From JBBRMW01 sp965246845 (GTDB lineage Bacteria > Chloroflexota > Anaerolineae > Aggregatilineales > UBA2796), in the NCBI GenBank assembly GCA_965246845.1, contig CBDFFR010000004.1, positions 186,001 to 250,000 on the forward strand: a stretch of 64,000 bases of DNA, given 5' to 3'. This document shows positions 28,226 to 35,571 of the stretch, piece after piece. The first letter of the stretch is position 1, and each line of letters begins with the position of its first letter. The position numbers were made by a program, and so were the translations under genes. The notes under the pieces were generated by a model. That model had not been told where the DNA came from, did no database searches, and saw only the letters and a program-made list of their open reading frames with translations.

Positions 28226-28316
28226 TTGAGCAGTGGCTCAAGTTCTACACCAGCATTGAATATCTCGTCCATCTGAGTCGCAATTAACTGGTGGTCAGCG
28301 GAATGAATCAATAATC

Positions 28317-28480
28317 CTCAATTTGTCGAGGGTGGGGCATAAGGAGAAGTCAGGGTCAAATGGGCTGACGCTTTGACTGGATGCAATCTGCATGGACGGT
28401 CTGCCGATGCCTTTTGTGCCAGTTCTGATTTACGCTCCTGCGCAGTGTGGCTCCTTATGACCCACCCTCGACTAATTGAG
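28317..28480. repeat. MITE-like element with 30-bp inverted repeats
   Basis: A 164-bp segment bounded by near-perfect 30-bp inverted repeats, 28317-28346 and 28451-28480 (2 mismatches); the shared core is GTCGAGGGTGGG and CATAAGGAG. It encodes no transposase. No target duplication is obvious. It lies just before the phosphatidylserine decarboxylase gene, and its right end contributes TTGAGA (28476-28481), 15-17 bases before TATATTTA, a possible promoter for that gene. Confidence 0.75.
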
Positions 28481-28519
28481 AAAAAGTGTCCTGTTCTATA
28501 TTTACAGAATGCTGTTCGC

Positions 28520-29188
28520 ATGAAACTTCATCGGGAAGGCTACCCCATAATCGGGCTTGGAACCATGCTCTGGGGATTACTCTGGGCAGTAACTTCTCGT
28601 CGCATTCATCGTCATATTTTTCGTTTGAGTGGTGGCGCAGCCCTGGGGTGTCTAGCGCTCTTTTTCCGTGTTCCAAAACAACATCGGAGTAACGCGCCAA
28701 TTGATATAATCGTTGCTCCTGCAAGCGGAATCGTAGTTGCCGTAGAAAACAGTTTTGAGGATGAATATTTGTCAAAGGAGGTCTCACGAATTTCCATTTT
28801 TCTCTCTATCTTCAACGTTCATATGAATGCAGCGCCCATATCAGGCATCATTCGCTACCGTGCGTACCACCCCGGTGGGCATATCCCCGCCTTTCGCTCA
28901 GACGCATCGTTGATAAACGAACACAGTACCCTTGTTATTGAGACAAAAAGCGGTACAAGCGTTCTTGTACGTCAAATTGCGGGCATCCTCGCACGCCGTA
29001 TCAGCACGTATCCCGTTGTCGGAAAAAACGTGACCAGAAGTGACGAGATCGGTTTCATCAAATTTGGATCGCGGGTGGATGTGTTTCTTCCAATGGATGC
29101 CCAAATCCTCGTTCAGGCTGGCGACCGGGTGCGCGTCGGCGTAACAGCAATTGCAGACGTTCGAGCGATTTCATTGGATGCGGTATAG
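28520..29188 (+). CDS. psd: phosphatidylserine decarboxylase, short form
   Basis: A 222-residue membrane-linked decarboxylase proenzyme of the short class. Two hydrophobic segments (about 9-28 and 34-52) are followed by the catalytic domain: DIIVAPASGIVVAVE, ISIFLSIFNVHMNAAP, then ...RSDEIGFIKFGSRVDVFLP. The GS in FGSRVDVF is the self-cleavage site that makes the pyruvoyl group; the FNVH.N histidine is also typical. It turns phosphatidylserine into phosphatidylethanolamine. The start is ATG 28520; the longer frame from 28373 lies inside the MITE and is not likely coding. The synthase for its substrate is encoded next to it on the opposite strand, overlapping by 131 bases. Confidence 0.9.
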   Translation: MKLHREGYPIIGLGTMLWGLLWAVTSRRIHRHIFRLSGGAALGCLALFFRVPKQHRSNAPIDIIVAPASGIVVAVENSFEDEYLSKEVSRISIFLSIFNVHMNAAPISGIIRYRAYHPGGHIPAFRSDASLINEHSTLVIETKSGTSVLVRQIAGILARRISTYPVVGKNVTRSDEIGFIKFGSRVDVFLPMDAQILVQAGDRVRVGVTAIADVRAISLDAV

Positions 29189-29672
29189 GCCAATGACTGA
29201 GCATTAGTCCGCTGCTAATCAGCACGAGTGCTGATGCAAATCCTATGGCAGTTTGAGCGCTTGCGACCAGCACGAGCAACGCAGCGGCAGGCGTGGGCAA
29301 ACCCTCGAAGTGCGCCTCAGTGCGTTCATTTGCGGCAAATCGCGCCAAACGCAGCGCACCGCAAAGTACATATATCATGCACACCATTGCACCTGCCACG
29401 TCAATAAGTTCGAGATTGCGAGTGTAAAGCAGCACAGCGGGCGCGATACAGAACAAACTCATATCTGCCAGATTGTCTAGTTCCTTCCCAAATGCGCTGC
29501 AAACTTTGAAACGGCGTGCGAGATACCCATCGAGACCGTCACATAGCATTCCGAGCATGATACAAGCTACGGAGACGTCTGCACGGCTATGGTGAATCGC
29601 GAGCAGCGCTACGAAGCCCAGGCAAATGTTTGTTGAAGTGATGCAGTTAGGCACAATCGCGATTAGGCGCAT
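29058..29672 (-). CDS. pssA: CDP-diacylglycerol-serine O-phosphatidyltransferase
   Basis: A 204-residue integral membrane CDP-alcohol phosphotransferase. The motif D-G-x2-A-R-x8-G-x3-D-x3-D is complete (DGYLARRF, then FGKELDNLAD). About five to six membrane segments are visible, and PNCITSTNICLGF at the start is typical of type II PssA. It makes phosphatidylserine from CDP-diacylglycerol and serine, the substrate of the neighbouring decarboxylase. The last 45 residues are hydrophilic, run through the coding strand of psd in antisense, and are unlike the family, so the gene may have lost its original stop. Confidence 0.9.
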   Translation of the reverse strand: MRLIAIVPNCITSTNICLGFVALLAIHHSRADVSVACIMLGMLCDGLDGYLARRFKVCSAFGKELDNLADMSLFCIAPAVLLYTRNLELIDVAGAMVCMIYVLCGALRLARFAANERTEAHFEGLPTPAAALLVLVASAQTAIGFASALVLISSGLMLSHWPIPHPMKSLERLQLLLRRRAPGRQPERGFGHPLEETHPPAIQI

Positions 29673-29733
29673 GATGAGAACCGCCTGATGAGAATGGCAA
29701 TACCTTACAATACCGCTGTATTGAGATCAAGCA

Positions 29734-29761
29734 CTCAGGTGTTGTGAATCAGACACCTGAG
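29734..29761. promoter_or_regulatory. perfect dyad, candidate operator or leader hairpin
   Basis: CTCAGGTGT (29734-29742) and ACACCTGAG (29753-29761) are perfect complements with a 10-base centre. The dyad lies between the divergent pssA and the seven-gene operon and could bind a regulator or form a first leader stem. The operon encodes a two-component regulator that may bind here, but that is inference. Confidence 0.5.
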
Positions 29762-29780
29762 CGGCTGCATTCGCTGAACA

Positions 29781-29812
29781 ACTCCTCTACACTGAATCGC
29801 GAGTGGAGGAGT
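29781..29812 (+). promoter_or_regulatory. Shine-Dalgarno-masking hairpin
   Basis: ACTCCTCTAC (29781-29790) can pair fully with GTGGAGGAGT (29803-29812), with one U-G pair, over a 12-base loop. The right arm contains the very strong ribosome binding site GGAGGAG (29805-29811) of the first gene of the operon (ATG 29818). In the folded transcript the site would be hidden, so translation of the operon may depend on melting, temperature or a bound factor. Confidence 0.6.
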
Positions 29813-29817
29813 AGACA

Positions 29818-30390
29818 ATGGCAGAACAGGTGGCAGGTGATGTGCGATCACGCTCCAGTGGTGCAGGTCTACGGCGCAACACGCGCCCGTTGACAATCTC
29901 GGTATTTTTATCGCTCATGCTGCTCTTTGCGCCGGGGACAATTTTTGTGGCGGCTTTGTACGTGCTACGGGAGACAAATCCACGGTTCTCCTGGCTGTAT
30001 TCTGTAGATCGCTTCCCCTGGCAATTTTGGGGTATCGCAGTTTGCGGGATTATCGCAACCATCGGCGGCGTGGGAGATTGGCTTTTCCACAAAGTGTATG
30101 TGAGCGTCGGACCGAACGAGCATCACAGCCATCTTATGGCATTGAGTGCAGGCGGCGGGGTGTTCATTCTGATGGCGGCAGCGTCCATTATAGATGAACC
30201 GACTGTACTGCTTGTTCCCGTCATGGTGGCGCTGCTCATCACGACAGTTCTGATTTGTTACGACGAATTCGCCTTCCATATCCGGCGTTGTAAAGCCTTT
30301 GAGACTATGCTGCATCGGCTGCTGGTGTTCGGCAACTGCGCGGCATTCTTGTGTTGGGTACATTGGCTATTCGTGGCGAGGGGCGCATGA
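29818..30390 (+). CDS. unknown multi-pass membrane protein
   Basis: A 190-residue protein that I do not recognise. It has about five hydrophobic segments (33-55, 70-90, 107-125, 128-145, 165-185). Between them lie His- and acid-rich spots: GDWLFHK, NEHHSHL, CYDEFAFHIRRC and MLHRLLVFGN, which could bind a metal or haem. It is the first gene of the overlapping operon, with a strong ribosome binding site that can be hidden in a hairpin. It overlaps the next gene by ATGA. A membrane redox or hydroxylase role is possible but only a guess from the His pattern. Confidence 0.7.
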   Translation: MAEQVAGDVRSRSSGAGLRRNTRPLTISVFLSLMLLFAPGTIFVAALYVLRETNPRFSWLYSVDRFPWQFWGIAVCGIIATIGGVGDWLFHKVYVSVGPNEHHSHLMALSAGGGVFILMAAASIIDEPTVLLVPVMVALLITTVLICYDEFAFHIRRCKAFETMLHRLLVFGNCAAFLCWVHWLFVARGA

Positions 30391-30950
30391 TGGCAAGTCA
30401 AACTGTTGAGATTACACATGCTCAAGCACTACTTGCCCGCGCTGCAATGCTCTACGACGATCCCTGCTTGCCTTTTGCAAAATTGGCGCGTGAGGAAGGC
30501 TGGAAACGCGGATTTATATCCGGCGCGGAGTGGATGCGAGTCGCCATGCAGCATGTTCGCGGCACGCCGATTTTACCTGTAGAGGGACGTTACCAACGGC
30601 TTGGTTTCGCCAAGTATGGACTGGCATCGTTTGGCGCACTGGCTTGGCTCCTGTTTTGTGTCGCCTGTGGTACGTGGCCGCTCATAATTGGTGTGGTCCT
30701 CGTCTTTTACGCGATTGAAGCGCAGATGGTGTTTTTGTTTCCATGCGTGATTGATAGCAGCACGACGCCCTTCCACGAAGGCCGTATGCTCATGCGCCGC
30801 GCAGGTGGCACGCTGGGTGCGATGGTTTCGGTGCTTCAATTCGCCGTGTTGATGCTCTTCGGTGGATTTACTGGACGCGGATTTGTGCGTTCGTGGGCGC
30901 TCGGCTGCATGGCGGTGGTGCTTTGGTACGAGGACTTGCGCCGTGCTTGA
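30387..30950 (+). CDS. unknown membrane protein
   Basis: A 187-residue protein not recognised from any family. The N-terminal 60 residues are soluble (THAQALLARAAMLYDDP, EEGWKRGFISGAEWMR); the rest has about four hydrophobic segments (LASFGALAWLLFCVACG, LIIGVVLVFYAIEAQMVFLF, TLGAMVSVLQFAVLMLF, WALGCMAVVLWYE). The start at 30387 gives an ATGA overlap with the preceding gene, which favours it over the upstream TTG at 30351. It overlaps the phosphoesterase gene by 8 bases. Its membership of the operon suggests a membrane complex with its neighbours. Confidence 0.7.
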   Translation: MMASQTVEITHAQALLARAAMLYDDPCLPFAKLAREEGWKRGFISGAEWMRVAMQHVRGTPILPVEGRYQRLGFAKYGLASFGALAWLLFCVACGTWPLIIGVVLVFYAIEAQMVFLFPCVIDSSTTPFHEGRMLMRRAGGTLGAMVSVLQFAVLMLFGGFTGRGFVRSWALGCMAVVLWYEDLRRA

Positions 30951-31626
30951 GATTGGCACACACCGACCGCTGCACATACGGCATGAGCGGGTCGCCAATA
31001 CGGGTTCGGCGCTCCGTTTGCTGTATGTGAGCGACACACATCTTTCAAGGCGAACCGATCACGTTATCGATCAAGTCGTAAAGGCGGCACAGTCATGCCA
31101 GCCGGAGTTGATCCTGCTGGGTGGTGATCTGGTCGACCGCACCGCTGGATTGACCAGTTTGCGGAAACTTGTAACTTTGCTTTCAGCGTTCTGTCCGGTA
31201 TGGGCGGTTCCTGGCAACCACGACGATCATGCCGGACGCGCACGGGTGCAGGCCGTCGTTGAGGCGGTGGGCGGCGTATGGCTGGCCGGGAAGACACGCC
31301 AGTGGGGTGGCATACAAATCAGTGGAGATCGTACTATCGCGCCATATCCGGCCTCGTTTTCAATTTTGTGCGCGCACTATCCCGCGGACGTTGAACAGGC
31401 CGCCCGGCTTGGGTACAACCTTGTGCTGGCGGGGCATTTGCACGGCAGCCAAATCCATCTTGTGTATAGAAAGGGTCGCTCCTACCCCGGTGCGTGGCTA
31501 TACCGCTGGAATGGCGAACGTTTTCAATGCGGAAAGACGCTGTTGTTGGTCAGTCGGGGAGTCAACGATACACTGCCGCTCCGCTGGAATTGCCCGCGCG
31601 AGGTGATTTTATGCGAGATCAATTAG
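30943..31626 (+). CDS. metallophosphoesterase
   Basis: A 227-residue calcineurin-type phosphoesterase with all metal motifs: VSDTHLS (Asp31, His33), GGDLVDR, PGNHDDH, CAHYP and GHLHGSQ. There is no membrane anchor. The GTG start at 30943 is chosen because it overlaps the previous stop as in the rest of the operon; the frame is open to 30862. The group includes YaeI/YkuE-type enzymes that act on lipid-linked or cell-envelope phosphates. Placed among membrane proteins and next to phospholipid genes, a lipid or envelope substrate is likely but not shown. Confidence 0.88.
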   Translation: MLEIGTHRPLHIRHERVANTGSALRLLYVSDTHLSRRTDHVIDQVVKAAQSCQPELILLGGDLVDRTAGLTSLRKLVTLLSAFCPVWAVPGNHDDHAGRARVQAVVEAVGGVWLAGKTRQWGGIQISGDRTIAPYPASFSILCAHYPADVEQAARLGYNLVLAGHLHGSQIHLVYRKGRSYPGAWLYRWNGERFQCGKTLLLVSRGVNDTLPLRWNCPREVILCEIN

Positions 31627-31952
31627 CGCAACTCGCGCTGTGGATAGCGTACTTCGCCACTGACATTTACGGCCACACCGCCTTCAAAGCGCTTGGAGAG
31701 GGAAACCGCGATACGCTGGGTATCGTGTTCAGCGTCGGCGGTATGAGCGCGGTCGCTGCGTGGGCAGTTTCGGCGCTGCTCTGGATTACTATCCTGTCCG
31801 GAAGCAAACTGTTACAGGCAAGTTCGGTTGGCGCGATAACGTATATTTTGATGGTCGCAGCGGCAGCGTTCGTCTTCAAAGAACCTGTTGCGCCGCGTCA
31901 ACTGCTCGGCGTCGGCTTGATTCTGGCCGGAGTGTACTTTGTCACGCAATGA
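31611..31952 (+). CDS. small EamA/SMR-like membrane protein
   Basis: A 113-residue protein with four membrane segments, the size of a small multidrug-resistance or half-EamA transporter. The C-terminal half, ASSVGAITYILMVAAAAFVF then KEP.APRQLLGVGLILAGVY, is the usual last hairpin of EamA/DMT proteins. Such small members also act as flippases for lipid-linked sugars (ArnE/F type). The start at ATG 31611 overlaps the phosphoesterase by 16 bases. Its role in the operon is probably movement of a small molecule or lipid across the membrane. Confidence 0.8.
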   Translation: MRDQLAQLALWIAYFATDIYGHTAFKALGEGNRDTLGIVFSVGGMSAVAAWAVSALLWITILSGSKLLQASSVGAITYILMVAAAAFVFKEPVAPRQLLGVGLILAGVYFVTQ

Positions 31953-32742
31953 GCCGCATCACCGTGAGCGGACATTTTCCGTGCTGCTCGCCATTACCAT
32001 CGACACAGTACGAGTCAATCAAACGACTACGTACATACGCGACGGGCGTGCCTTTCTACTCAAAAGGCGACGAGTTGGTCGCGGTCCGATCATCGCGGCA
32101 GGTAATGTTTTCTTGCGGCTTTCACACAGCCGGATCGTGATGTTCCCCGATGTGCGAGGGTGGCAGGCGTGGGAACTCGCCAGTTTTCGATTGCTGTACA
32201 GAAATCGCTACCGCTGCGAAGTCATTGGGCGCGATGCGGTGGCAACCGAGAGGCTACCGGGAACCGACATTCGCACATTACTTGCGCGGGACAGGGTGAC
32301 GGATGCGGCATTGCGGGCAGCGGGGCAGGCGTTCCGCGAGGCACACGCGCTGCACAGCAACTATTGGGAGTCGGGTTGGTCGCATGGTGATCCACATCCC
32401 GGAAATGTGCTGTATGATTCTCAGCAGGAGCGGGCATTTCTGATCGATTTCGAGACGCGCCATGAGTTAGCATTGGACGCGAACGAACGTCACGCAGACG
32501 ATCTCCTGACGTTTTTGCTCGAACTCATGGGCAGTGATCATACAGGCCGTTGGCAGGGATGGAGCCAGCAATTTTTGGAAGCGTACAATACTCCTGCCGT
32601 CATGTCCTATTTGCAGAAACGACTCACCGTGCCACTCGGTTTGGAGCGCGTGCTTTGGCACACACGGACCAACCATTTACCCTTATCTGAATTGAAGACA
32701 CGCCTGACGCTGCTCAGGGCATTGACTGAAACCCTATGCTGA
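31939..32742 (+). CDS. RIO/LPS-kinase-like small-molecule or lipid kinase
   Basis: A 267-residue protein with a minimal protein-kinase-like fold. The catalytic loop is HGDPHPGNVLYD (around 149-160) and the metal-binding segment is LIDFETRHE. The glycine-rich part is weak and the nucleotide lysine may be one of LLKRRRVGR. These features fit the RIO/AarF/LPS-core-kinase group, which often phosphorylates sugars or lipids in the envelope. The start is TTG 31939, with GGAG 6 bases upstream and a 14-base overlap with the preceding gene; it is the least certain start in the operon. It overlaps the regulator by 7 bases. Confidence 0.78.
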   Translation: MSRNEPHHRERTFSVLLAITIDTVRVNQTTTYIRDGRAFLLKRRRVGRGPIIAAGNVFLRLSHSRIVMFPDVRGWQAWELASFRLLYRNRYRCEVIGRDAVATERLPGTDIRTLLARDRVTDAALRAAGQAFREAHALHSNYWESGWSHGDPHPGNVLYDSQQERAFLIDFETRHELALDANERHADDLLTFLLELMGSDHTGRWQGWSQQFLEAYNTPAVMSYLQKRLTVPLGLERVLWHTRTNHLPLSELKTRLTLLRALTETLC

Positions 32743-33473
32743 ACCTATTGATTGTGGAAGATAATGATCGGTTGCGCGACGCTTTGAGAATCGGCCTCGA
32801 AAACACGGGCGAGGTCAGCGTGATGGGCAGCGCAGCAAGCGGAGAAGCGGCGTTAACAACGAGTTTGGCCGTTCCGCCCGACGTGATACTGATGGATGTG
32901 CAGCTTGCGGGCGCATGGAATGGCATTCAGGCGGCGGTGGCAATCCGGCGTGAACTCCCGCGCCTGCCCGTCGTGTTCTACTCTATACAAGATGATGATG
33001 CGTTCTACCGGGAGTTCCGGCGCTCAGGCATTTTGAGCAGCTATGCTTATGTCAAAAAGTCGAATTATTTGCTGCCAGGTATGATCGTTCCGCTGCTGCG
33101 CGATGCGGTCAGCGGACGAAGTTTCATCGATCCCGATATTGAAGCACGCATGGTCGAAGTACGCGCGAAAGATGACCATTCTCCGATGGCGCTGCTTGAA
33201 CCTAACGAACAAACCGTTGCACGAATGCTCGCGCAGGGGATGACTAACGAGCAGATCGCCGCACGGCTTGGCTTTCAGGACAAGCGCACGATCAGCCGCA
33301 CGAATGGGCAGATTTACGCAGCGTGGGGATTAAACGAAAGCACTGAGGATGAGAAAACCGCCCGCACGCGCGCCGCGCTGATTGTATGGGAAGGTCGATT
33401 AATTACCTGGGATAGTGACGGGACGGCAAAAGTACGCAATGAGCGTGGGGAGTGGGTGATATGGACAGGGTAG
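32736..33473 (+). CDS. response regulator with unusual output domain
   Basis: A 245-residue regulator. The receiver (1-125) has LLIVEDNDRLRDAL, Asp54 in VILMDVQLAG, and a lysine in YAYVKKSN. The C-terminal part starts with a NarL-like helix-turn-helix (LEPNEQTVARMLAQGMTNEQ, then RLGFQDKRTISRTNGQIY) but continues with an extra tail of about 45 residues (WEGRLITWDSDGTAKVRN) that is not part of the NarL family. It is encoded with its kinase, overlapping it by 13 bases, and is the likely controller of this operon. Confidence 0.88.
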   Translation: MLNLLIVEDNDRLRDALRIGLENTGEVSVMGSAASGEAALTTSLAVPPDVILMDVQLAGAWNGIQAAVAIRRELPRLPVVFYSIQDDDAFYREFRRSGILSSYAYVKKSNYLLPGMIVPLLRDAVSGRSFIDPDIEARMVEVRAKDDHSPMALLEPNEQTVARMLAQGMTNEQIAARLGFQDKRTISRTNGQIYAAWGLNESTEDEKTARTRAALIVWEGRLITWDSDGTAKVRNERGEWVIWTG

Positions 33474-35566
33474 CGATCACTCTGCTGGAGTGGGCGCTGC
33501 TTGCCATTTCGCTGATTAACACCGCCCTGCACTTTTATCTCGCGCTGATGATCGCGCTGAATGCCGAACGCCGCTCATGGGGTCTGTGGTTGAGCAGCGG
33601 CGGGCTACTGGTCGGCGGGCTGTTCTTTGTCAGCCATACTGCAATATTGGGGCGCGGTCCGTCTACCTTCGATGATCTCTCCAACGCATGGTGGTATCTG
33701 GGTTTGGTCGCGGCGCTGCTGCTGCCTTATGTGTGGTACGTCGCGGTGCTGTGGTACGCCGGGTTTTGGGATGCAGGTCCGACATATATGCGCCACCGGA
33801 CCGGATTATCTATCAGCAGCCTGATTACTCTCATTTTGATTGGGCTGTTCATCACGGCGAACCCGTTCCCAAGCTATGCGCAGGTGATCCGGCTGGAACT
33901 CACGCCTACGCCGTCGATTTTTGGTGTGCCCGTGCTGGTCATTACCTTCGCTCTCAGCACGCTGTTGAACATCGGGTTAGCCTCAAATGCGTTGCGCACG
34001 CTCAACCTTGCCGATTATCTTGCGCGGCGGCGGGCGCAGCCCTGGATGCAACGTACCACAATGATGCTGCTCATCGTCACGCTGCTCATCGCGCTCGTAA
34101 TGGGGTGGGTGGTTAGTGGCGCATCCGGGTTGATCCCGGAAAAGGTTACAGGACCGACGGACTTGCTTGTATCGATATTCGACCTGCTCATTTCTGGTTG
34201 CATCATGGTATCGGTTATCTGTCTGGGTCAGGCGATTACATGCTATGAAGCTTTCACCGGGAAAGCCGTTCCGCGCCGCCGTTTATCACGCCACTGGCGC
34301 GCGATGCTCGTCCTGGCAAGCGTTGGAAGTGTGTTGCTGAGTGCCGCTATAAAATTCAACCTGCACCCGATTTACATAAGCCTCGGCGTATGTGTTTTGC
34401 TGGTTGTCGGCTATACGATACTCAGTCAACTATCTTTTCACGAACGCGAGACTTATCTCGCCAGCTTACGGCCTGTAGTTGCAGGCGGCGCATTGTATGA
34501 TCGGATGTTTGCTACACTCCCCGGTCCGGTGGTTGACCTGGAGAGCCAGTTTGTCACCTTATGCCGCGATGCACTTGGCGCGCAAATCGGCTACCTTGTG
34601 CCGCTGGGTCCGATGGCCTCACTAGTCGGCACCGCACTCAGGTTTCCGGCGACAAGCACACCGCCGCTCATTTCGAATACATTACTATCGATTGCTACGC
34701 CCCAGACGTTGTGTATTCTGGTCGCTGCTCAGGACTACATGGGCGCTCAATGGGCGGTTCCGTTGTGGAGTGAGCGTGGGCTAATCGGCGTACTGCTGCT
34801 CGGAGACAGGCAAAATGGTGATTTATATGTTCAGGAAGAGATAGAACTTGGGCGGGCGGCGGCGGAACGGATGATCGACCTCAAGGCCAGCGCCGAAATC
34901 ACCGGACGGCTGCTTCAATTGCAGCGACAGCATATGACAAGCGGAGCGGCGACCGATCACCTGATACGGCGCACGCTGCACGATGACATTCTGCCTCAAC
35001 TCCATACGACCATGCTCACCTTGAGCGCGTCACCGGACACAATCCAAACCACACTGGAGGCATTAACCGCTGTACATCGCCAGATAGCGAACCTGCTGCA
35101 CGTTATGCCGATCAGCGTTGGACCCACTCTTGTGCGTGACGGCTTGCTGTCCAGTTTGAAGCAGAGCATTACGCGCGAGTTCGCGGATGCCTTTGAGGGC
35201 ATCATATGGGAAGTGGAAGCCGCTGCCGAGATAGTGACACTCCCGCCACAAGCAGCCGAAATTGTCTACCACGCCGTTCGCGAGATAGTACGGAATGCGG
35301 CTCGTCATGCGCGCGGTCCGTCACCGACGCCCATTAACAATGTAGTACGCCTCACCATCACTGCACGTTGCATAAGCGGTCTTGAGCTATCCATCTCGGA
35401 TAATGGGATTGGAATAGGCAGCGCTCATCAGAGCGGACATGGGCTTATGCTGCACAGCACCATGATTGCCATAATCGGCGGGACACTCAGCGTTTGTGCA
35501 GAGACACCACATGGAACACGAGTGACTATTGCTGTTCCGGCATACTTGTTTTCGCCATTGCCCTGA
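33461..35566 (+). CDS. membrane NarX/LiaS-type histidine kinase
   Basis: A 701-residue kinase. About eight membrane segments fill residues 1-330, resembling the 7TM sensor layout. A GAF-like stretch (about 360-490) follows. The dimerisation part has the HisKA_3 form RTLHDDILPQLHTTML with the phospho-histidine near 506, and the HATPase domain has REIVRNAARHARG, SDNGIGIG and SGHGLMLHST. It is the natural partner of the preceding regulator. The start at ATG 33461 gives an overlap as in the rest of the operon; GTG 33452 is an alternative. The sensed signal is unknown. Confidence 0.9.
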   Translation: MDRVAITLLEWALLAISLINTALHFYLALMIALNAERRSWGLWLSSGGLLVGGLFFVSHTAILGRGPSTFDDLSNAWWYLGLVAALLLPYVWYVAVLWYAGFWDAGPTYMRHRTGLSISSLITLILIGLFITANPFPSYAQVIRLELTPTPSIFGVPVLVITFALSTLLNIGLASNALRTLNLADYLARRRAQPWMQRTTMMLLIVTLLIALVMGWVVSGASGLIPEKVTGPTDLLVSIFDLLISGCIMVSVICLGQAITCYEAFTGKAVPRRRLSRHWRAMLVLASVGSVLLSAAIKFNLHPIYISLGVCVLLVVGYTILSQLSFHERETYLASLRPVVAGGALYDRMFATLPGPVVDLESQFVTLCRDALGAQIGYLVPLGPMASLVGTALRFPATSTPPLISNTLLSIATPQTLCILVAAQDYMGAQWAVPLWSERGLIGVLLLGDRQNGDLYVQEEIELGRAAAERMIDLKASAEITGRLLQLQRQHMTSGAATDHLIRRTLHDDILPQLHTTMLTLSASPDTIQTTLEALTAVHRQIANLLHVMPISVGPTLVRDGLLSSLKQSITREFADAFEGIIWEVEAAAEIVTLPPQAAEIVYHAVREIVRNAARHARGPSPTPINNVVRLTITARCISGLELSISDNGIGIGSAHQSGHGLMLHSTMIAIIGGTLSVCAETPHGTRVTIAVPAYLFSPLP

Positions 35567-35571
35567 TAACC

